64,000 bases of DNA from Monocercomonoides exilis. Lineage: Eukaryota; Preaxostyla; Oxymonadida; Polymastigidae. Within the stretch, counting starts at the first letter, position 1; each line of letters begins with the position of its first letter. Where the stretch lies: NCBI GenBank assembly GCA_001643675.2, contig LSRY02000032.1, positions 868,001 to 932,000 of the forward strand, written 5' to 3'. Made by a program: the position numbers and the translations under genes. Below the pieces are notes generated by a model. It was not told the DNA's origin. It did not search any database and saw nothing but the letters and a program-made list of their open reading frames with translations. Shown here piece by piece: positions 57,429 through 64,000 of the stretch.

Positions 57429-57588
57429 CTGGCAAAAATTCCAGCTAGATTATTCCAACAATAAAAAAAGTTGGGGTGCTTCATCCATGCAAAATATTTA
57501 TTTTTCAAAATTTATTTAATTTATTTTATAATCATTTTCGAATTGAGAAATTGAAAATAATTTTTGAAGATAGTTCCATAACAAAATA
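57429..57588. promoter_or_regulatory. Short bidirectional promoter interval
   Basis: The 160 bases between the start codons of the dynein gene (-) and DDX41 (+) must hold both promoters and 5' leaders. The sequence is AT-rich; no defined box is recognised. Confidence 0.5.
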
Positions 57589-59676
57589 ATGTCTCAAATA
57601 CCTAGCCGAGAAAAGGTTGCTCACAGAGCATTTTATCGGTTATTAGGGTATGCAAGCTTTATGAAAGTTTACAGATTTGTTATCTTTATAAACATTACAT
57701 TTATTTAAGTCGAAACAAAGATGAAGAAGATGAATTAGCCAAAAGACCAAGAACTTTGATGGAAGAAAAAGCTGCATTAATTCAAGAAAGAGAAGAAGGT
57801 CTGAAAAACTAATTAATGTTTTATTTATATTTTTAATAATTTCTTTGAAGCTGGCCCAATTGATGAGGAGGAAGAAGCCATGAAGGAAGAAGCTGAAATT
57901 TTGAGAGAATTACGGGTTGCTGTCAAGCCTATTATATCTGCAAAAGAATGGGCCGAAGGTGTTGTATATACGGAGCCAATGCCATCAACGTTTGCTTTAA
58001 TTTATTTTTTCAAAGCATTTAATTGATAACATTTTGAAAAATAATATTCAAAGATGGAAGCCTCCACAATTTCTTTTGGATATGAGCGAAGAAGACAGAG
58101 AGAAAATTAGACGTAAATTTAATATTATCGCAGATGGATCAAACTTGCCTCCACCTGTTCTGCGGTTTATTGTATGATATTCTTCTTTTTACAACTTATT
58201 TCCTTAATATTTTGCTTAAATCCCTTTTCAGGATTTTAAATTACCACATCCATTTCTTACTGTTTTGAAAAAACGAGGCATCAAGAAGCCGACACCTATC
58301 CAGATGCAAGCATTAAGCGCGGGACTGTCTGGACGTGATTTGATTGGCATAGCCTACACTGGCTCAGGAAAAACTTTGGTTTTTATAGTTCCTGCACTAA
58401 TTCAGGCATTGGAGGAAGAAATGAGATTGCCTCTTGTTGGAGGCGAAGGCCCGTTTGCCCTTGTTCTGTGCCCTTCCCGCGAGCTGGCGCGTCAAACGTT
58501 TGAATTTGCAGAGGAGTTCACATCAACTTTGGTTGAGGAAGGATATCCAGAGTTGCGCTGTGTGCTGTGCATAGGCCAAATTGACATGCGCGAGCAGCTG
58601 CAAAAGGCGCGACGTGGGTTCCATCTGGTTGTAGCTACACCTGGACGGCTGCTGGAGATGCTGAAGAAGAACCGAATCAACCTGGAGATGTGCAAATATG
58701 TTTGTCTGGATGAAGCTGATCGAATGCTCGACCAAACATTCGAGGAAGACGTTCGCAACATCTTCACATTCTTCAAAGGGCAGCGGCAGACGCTGCTTTT
58801 CTCTGCCACAATGCCCACAAAGGTGCAGTCCTTTGCAGCTGAGTGGCTGGTCAAGCCGATTATTGTGAACACGGGGAGAGCTGGTGCAGCCAACATGGAT
58901 GTGATCCAGGAGGTGGAGCTGGTGAAACAAGAGGCGAAGACTGTGTATCTGCTGGAGTGCTTGCAGAAGACAGCACCGCCTGTGCTGATATTCTGCGAGA
59001 ACAAGGCAGATGTCGACACAATTCACGAGTATTTGCTGCTGAAAGGTGTTCTTGCCACAGCCATCCACGGCGATATGAACCAGGAGGACAGAGACGCAGC
59101 AATAAAAGCATTTAAAAGCGGAAAGAAAGACGTGCTTGTGGCAACAGATATCGCTTCGAAAGGGCTGGATTTTCCAGACATACAGCATGTGATTAATTAT
59201 GATATGGTGTGATTTTATTGTTATTAAGAATTTATTATAATATCAATGCAATTTTCAATAATTCATTTATTTTTTTTTCTAATCTCCAACTTTGTTATTT
59301 AAATACAACTCCAATGTCTCAACTAATTCAGCCACACGACATCGAAAACTACATCCATCGAATTGGTCGTACAGGCAGATCCAACAAGACAGGTGTAGCC
59401 ACGACGTTCATCAACAAGACGTGTTCTGACTCTGTTCTTCTGGATCTGAAGCACCTGCTCATCGAGGCCAAGCAGACTGTCCCGCCTGTGCTTCTGTCTA
59501 TTCCTGATCCGAATGAGCACCGCGTGGCGAAGGACGGGTCGGTCGGGTGCGCCTTCTGCGGAGGGCTGGGCCATCGTGTGGCAAACTGCCCGAAGCTCGA
59601 AAAGCAGACGCTTCAGAACATGCCCACACAGAGCGAGAAAGAGACATTCAGCGCAGCGTCTGGGAAGGAGTGGTAA
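57589..59676 (+). CDS. DDX41: DEAD-box RNA helicase DDX41 (Abstrakt)
   Basis: Six exons join in phase: 57589-57647, 57710-57798, 57851-57989, 58054-58171, 58232-59206 and 59332-59676, giving 574 residues (human about 622). Donors GTATGC, GTCTGA, GTTTGC, GTATGA and GTGTGA define the local GTNTG rule. Motifs: TPIQMQ (Q motif), AYTGSGKT (I), PSRELA (Ia), TPGRL (Ib), LDEADRM (II), SATMP (III), [15 protein letters not shown] (V) and HRIGRTGR (VI). The region before the helicase ([21 protein letters not shown]) and the C-terminal CCHC knuckle ([15 protein letters not shown]) are diagnostic of DDX41 rather than other DEAD-box proteins. DDX41 is a late-spliceosome-associated helicase and nucleic acid sensor in animals; a splicing role is likely here. 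The acidic N-terminus is shorter than in animals. Confidence 0.97.
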
Positions 59677-60078
59677 AAAAGGAGATGGAAAGGAGTTGCA
59701 TTGTGGTTATTTTAATGATTGTGAGAAAGAAAGATAATAATAATAACATATATAAATTATTTATTGTCGAGCTTCAAATGCGCTTTTCTTTATATTTTTT
59801 TAAGTTGATTACGAAAAAATAAATTGAATATTTCACTTCCCATTTCATCATCCAATTCATCCTTATCACATTTTATTGCTAAAGAATAAAACAAGCAGCT
59901 TTGTTTTGTTAAGTTATTCGAAATGAAAATGTTGAAATGAAGTTGAAATTTAACACTTACGAAAGCAAAAGTACTTTGACTTTTGCAATTTCAAAGAATT
60001 TGAGTTTGGAGGAAGTGGAACATGAAATGTATTTGCACAAAATGAAATATAAACAGTATTTAAAAAAAAAAAAAGATA
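59677..60078. other. Convergent intergenic region
   Basis: About 400 bases between the 3' ends of DDX41 and the MRG gene. AT-rich, no gene seen. Confidence 0.65.
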
Positions 60079-61974
60079 TCAAGTCAGAGTAGCAGAGTCA
60101 TTCGCAGAAGCGCCGAAAAACGGCTGCTCATCGTCAAAAGGTGGGGCGTTCTCGAGATAATCTAAGTAAAGTGGGTCGAGTGTGTCAACTTCGACATGCT
60201 TTGATGTGAACATGCTGTCCTTGTAGCTCTGCAGGTAGCGTGTGAACTCGTTGAGCCAGTTATAGAAGAGCCTCTCGTACTCTTCGTCCTGCATCTGCGG
60301 TGCTCCATCCAGAAGCGAAGGCAGAAGCGCCACCAGCCGCAAAAGATGCTCCACGCCATACACATCGGCAAATGTTGTGGCAGTCGGAGGAAGACGGAAA
60401 GGGGGCTTGGGAATGATTGGGACGTGGGCGAGCTCAGGGGACGGAGGGTGGCTGGTGATGACAAGCTTTGAAATGATTTCTGTAGCAAGGAAAGGAGGCA
60501 GCGAAGGAAGAGGAGATGAAGAGGAAGGAGGCACAGAAGAATCTTCGTTGCTTTGTTTTTCTGGTTTTTGAGATGAATGTTGAGTGATGTGAGACGTGTT
60601 TGATTCGCTTTTAGAAGGCAGTAAAAAGTTGGTGGGATTTTCTGAGCAAAGAGGCTGTTGCGAAGTGCGAGTATTCGACTGTGAAGAAGAAAATATGTTT
60701 GATAGCGAGCATTTTGGCGATAATCCAACCGAAGAAAGCTGATCAGATACTGTCATTTCACTTCCAAAGGGATTGCCTGTTTCCGTCTGACTGCAAATGG
60801 CATGCTCAGATGAAGATGCTGTTGAATGAGATGCTTTCAGCAGCTGCAGAGCCTCAGGCGACTGTGCAAGAACCTTCTCCAAATCCAGCTGATTCAGAAA
60901 GTCGTCTTCTTCTTGCAACTCATCTTGCGATTCCATCAGCTCTTTTTGTGCATTCAGTTTTGCGCGGTTAACCCTCAGCAAATAGTCCACGTACTGAAAT
61001 TGAATAAGCTCTTCCTCTGTCAAAAGCATTGGCCCCATGCAAACATTGAAATAATTAAAGATTCCTCGAATCACTCCTTCTTCATCTTCTTTGGTCGAAT
61101 TCAGGAGCCAGAGAACTTTTTGCCTGTTTGCCACGCGAAGAACTTGCTTCCTGCGCTCTTGAATGTAAAGGGGAAAGGCTGAAAGAATTGAAGAAACATT
61201 TGGTTGACATGGCAAAGGAACAATCTTTACATAATTATTAAAATTAAAAGTATCCATTCATTTACAAAGAGCAATACCATTAATCCTGTGGTTACAGATG
61301 TAAATTCTTCAATCATTTTTGTTTTCAAATCAACTGTTAAATATAATTCGAGTCCTTCTCCGCGCGCCTTTAAAATACATTTTCATAAGGTTATTCAATT
61401 TATTCTTTCAAAAAATAAATGAATAAATCAACTTTGAGCAAACCGCTCTTCTTTGATATCTCCAATCTTCTATCATTTCCCCTGCATCAACATCTGAGTC
61501 TGAGTCGGATTGTTGATGTTTATCTCTTGATTTAAATTGTTCATTTCCACTGGCATTCTGTTGTTCATTTTCATGCAAATTAACGTTTTTTCCAACATTT
61601 TTCGACACTTTCAACTCTTTATTTGAAGCTTGTCGATGAGTGTCGTTTGATTCTTCTTTCATATTGTGAACAAAATTGTTTGGAGTTTTTTTTGAAGATT
61701 TCTTTTTTTGTTTTCGTTTCAATTTGGCTTCTTTTTCCTTTTTCAATTCTTCATAATATAATTTCTTTGTCATTTCAGTATTTTCCTTTGTTTTTTTAAG
61801 TAGTTTTTGAACTGAAACCCACTCATCAAGCGTTGAAGACCATCCAGGGTAGTGAACCAAGTATTCCATGTTTAATCCCTCCCCACGAATCTCCATGATA
61901 ATGGCTTTATAGTAGCAAACTCCTGATTTCGCAAAAACTGCTTCATTTACTTCATATGTTTCTTCTGCGCTCAT
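60079..61974 (-). CDS. MRG15: MRG15/Eaf3-like chromo-barrel and MRG-domain protein
   Basis: Three exons: 61974-61444, 61367-61278 and 61224-60079, in phase, 588 residues; introns 76 and 53 bp, donors GTTTGC and GTATTG. Residues about 5-65 are a chromo-barrel (VFAKSGVCYYKAIIMEI, MEYLVHYPGWSSTLDEWV). A Lys-rich linker follows. The MRG domain starts with VDLKTKMIEEFTS and LPCQPNVSSIL, continues VIRGIFNYFNVCMGPMLL and, after a Ser/Pro-rich insertion of about 185 residues (roughly 296-480), resumes with FADVYGVEHLLRLVALLPSL and LNEFTRYLQSYKDSMF. MRG15/Eaf3 proteins read H3K36 methylation for NuA4 acetyltransferase and Rpd3S-type complexes; that role is inferred from the family. The insertion between MRG halves is unusual. 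Diverges from the transporter gene 149 bp away. Confidence 0.9.
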
Positions 61975-62123
61975 ACAAAAATAAAAAATAAATATGTTTG
62001 ATCTTATTCTTTGATTTATCAAAATTTGTCGTAATAATCAAAATGTTCTTGATTGATATTATTGCGAGAAAAATAAATAATAAAAAAAAAGAACGGAGTT
62101 ATTGGCCCCATTAATTATAACAT
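61975..62123. promoter_or_regulatory. Short bidirectional promoter interval
   Basis: The 149 bases between two divergent start codons contain AT-rich sequence with TTGATATTATTGCG in the middle and AACGGAGTTATTGGCCCCATTA near the transporter ATG. No known element could be assigned. Confidence 0.5.
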
Positions 62124-63872
62124 ATGTCAAAGGATAATAAAACAGCTGCAAATTCTGAAAAGAGCAAACCAAAAGTTCATATATGTCGTTTACTTGCTGC
62201 AAGTGCGCATCGCGTTGCAAGTCCGCTCGCTTCTACGATTTCAATGACCGCTTTTTCACCATTGTTGATTCGTTTGTTAAATCGTTATTAATTCGAAAGT
62301 TAGGATATTTGCGATATATTTGAACTGATGTTAGAATATGGAACTCCAACGTGGGCTGTTCCATTGGTTAGATTGCTTGCTCCTCTTGTTGGACTTTTGC
62401 ATCCAGTAATTGGTAGATTCAGCGATAGTTGTACTTCTAGATTTGGCAGAAGAAAACCATATATGTTTGTGGGACTAAATCTTTTGCTTTTGTCAGTTTC
62501 ATGTTTTTATATGATTTCTCGTAAAGGTTTGAGTTTTATTTAACAGATTATGAAATTTTTTGAGAGTTCTTTTTAAGTTTATAAAAAGCCTCTTTCGAAT
62601 ATAATTGTTTTAGTATTTTCATATTTCTTGCAGCTGATGGGTGAAAATTTTATTGGAGTTCCAGGAAGAACTCTTGTTTTTGATATCGCTGGAAAAGAAA
62701 GAAGGTCAACAGGAAATTTTGTGATGCTTCTGCTTACAAGTCTGGGAGCATTTGTTGGATTAGTTATTATTGCTATAAATTATCATGCCTTTTTGATCAT
62801 CGATATTCTTATAATTACCTCGTTTGTTATCACTTTTGTATTTACTCCTGATCCAAAACAGGAGAAGGTTGAAAAAGCAAAACAAAAGAAGACATCCATT
62901 TTGTTGGGCTTCAAGTTTCTTGTAAAGAACCGTCAGTTATTTATTATCATATTGGTTACCCTCTTTTCTTGTCTTGCGTTTTTATATTATGGCTCCTCTT
63001 CAACCTTGTTTATCACAAGTGCGCTGTATCATTCCGATGATCCTAATATAGCTCCAGAAATACGAGAACAAGCATATGCCCGAGGAGTGACCGCTGGTTC
63101 GCTTATGGGGATTGTTCTTATCCTTTCTATGCTTGTTTTTTCTATGTTAATTATGCCATTAATCAACTGCTTTGGACTAAAGGCCGTGGTTTTCACAATT
63201 GAAACATTGGCCACTGCATGCTTGTTTTCTCTAGCTTTCATAAAAAGACTTCATCCAAACACATTATGGTTGGTGTTTTTAACAAATTTAGTTTTTGGTT
63301 CGCTTTCTGCTATGCTGATGATGGTCCCATCTTTAATGATAGCGGAAGCTGTGAAGCCAGAGGAGCTGGGGATGTATATGGGAATTTTTTCGTTGGTAGA
63401 TACAGTGGGTCAAGCAATATCTTCACTTTTGCCTGTTCCAATCAATGCGAGCATGGGCTTGACTTTTGCAGGAATGCATTATTTGCAATGGAATTATTTA
63501 GAAAATGCAATATTGGGATGTGTGTGCTGCATAATATCATTGTTTATACAAAGAAAGAAAAAAGGTGGAGTAAATGATGGAATAACATATTTCACAAAAA
63601 TGAGCCCTGAAAAGAGAGACGAGATGATATCTGCACAATTTTCACTGTTAACTACAATATCATCGGGATCTATGGCAACGTCTATGACTGGGTCAACAGA
63701 GATGTTCGATAAAAAAGCTGAAAGCAGTGACGTTCAGATGGAAATCTGTGCAGCAACAGAAAATAGTTTATATTCATCCTCTTCATCTTCATCTCCTTCC
63801 TCTTATTCTTCTGATGCCGTGAAAGAAAATGCTGATCTTGATCTTCCTTTGATTCAGCATGAATCGCTCTAA
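62124..63872 (+). CDS. SLC45-like MFS (GPH-type) sugar/cation symporter
   Basis: Three exons: 62124-62271, 62335-62526 and 62578-63872, in phase, 544 residues; introns 63 and 51 bp with donors GTTTGT and GTTTGA. The first helix pair and loop match the SLC45/plant sucrose transporter pattern: SPLLIQYGTPTWAVPLVRL, GLLHPVIGRFSD and the cytoplasmic signature SDSCTSRFGRRKPYM. The next block (MGENFIGVPGRTLVFDIAG) corresponds to the GPxRALxxD region of the family. About twelve membrane segments can be placed, ending near residue 455, before a hydrophilic Ser-rich tail (SSSSSSSPSSYSSDAV) that ends DLPLIQHESL. Likely proton-coupled uptake of a disaccharide or related sugar; substrate not deducible. 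The second intron lies just upstream of a membrane helix and its acceptor was chosen because it alone keeps frame. Confidence 0.85.
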
Positions 63873-63944
63873 TGAGATCTGATGTTTATTGTTTTATATT
63901 TAAACTTTATATCATTACTATATTAAGTATTGCTTTCATTTCAC

Positions 63945-63947
<3 letters not shown>

Positions 63948-63983
<36 letters not shown>
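63948..63983. repeat. T36 homopolymer
   Basis: Thirty-six T residues about 75 bases after the transporter stop codon. Confidence 0.95.
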
Positions 63984-63985
<2 letters not shown>

Positions 63986-64000
63986 TGGCTTTTAATCATG

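Overview
The window is eukaryotic DNA: AT-rich, with genes on both strands split by many very short spliceosomal introns (about 47-130 bp, a few up to 363 bp). About 20 introns could be placed. Most share the 5' splice site GTNTG, and exon phases join exactly in every model given here. The standard genetic code fits, because TAA, TAG and TGA all act as stops. The gene content points to a free-living or commensal protist: giant surface proteins with beta-helix ectodomain and kinase-like tail, dynein light intermediate chain, CNOT9, DDX41, an MRG15-like protein and an AIR9-like LRR protein. The giant proteins are of the kind I associate with oxymonads such as Monocercomonoides. That assignment is an inference.

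Layout. 1-2030: AT-rich DNA with MITE-like repeats. 2031-9977 (+): giant surface protein with signal peptide, four beta-helix modules, a membrane segment and a pseudokinase. 11505-19589 (-): an LRR/AIR9-like gene and a CNOT9 gene with a long Q/P-rich tail. 20-40 kb: a mobile-element and relic zone. It holds two dead Harbinger-like transposases, a dead Merlin/IS1595-like transposase split by a small repeat, at least three MITE families, a 2.07-kb TIR element with 9-bp target duplication that encloses a small two-exon gene, decayed host-gene sequence, and a broken third copy of the giant-protein tail. 39805-42899: a foldback element into which an apparently intact pogo-like transposon has inserted. 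43506-51398 (-): a second, roughly 97% identical giant surface protein, inverted relative to the first. 51915-63872: a dense housekeeping block with five multi-exon genes in alternating orientation (SDR-like, dynein light intermediate chain, DDX41, MRG15-like, SLC45-like transporter). Two gene pairs in it diverge from intervals of about 150-160 bp.

The most distinctive features are the inverted pair of giant beta-helix/pseudokinase receptors with swapped C-termini, the pogo insertion nested in a palindromic element whose opposite arm preserves the empty site, and the Pack-MULE-like element. Gene names rest on motif recognition only. No database search was run.
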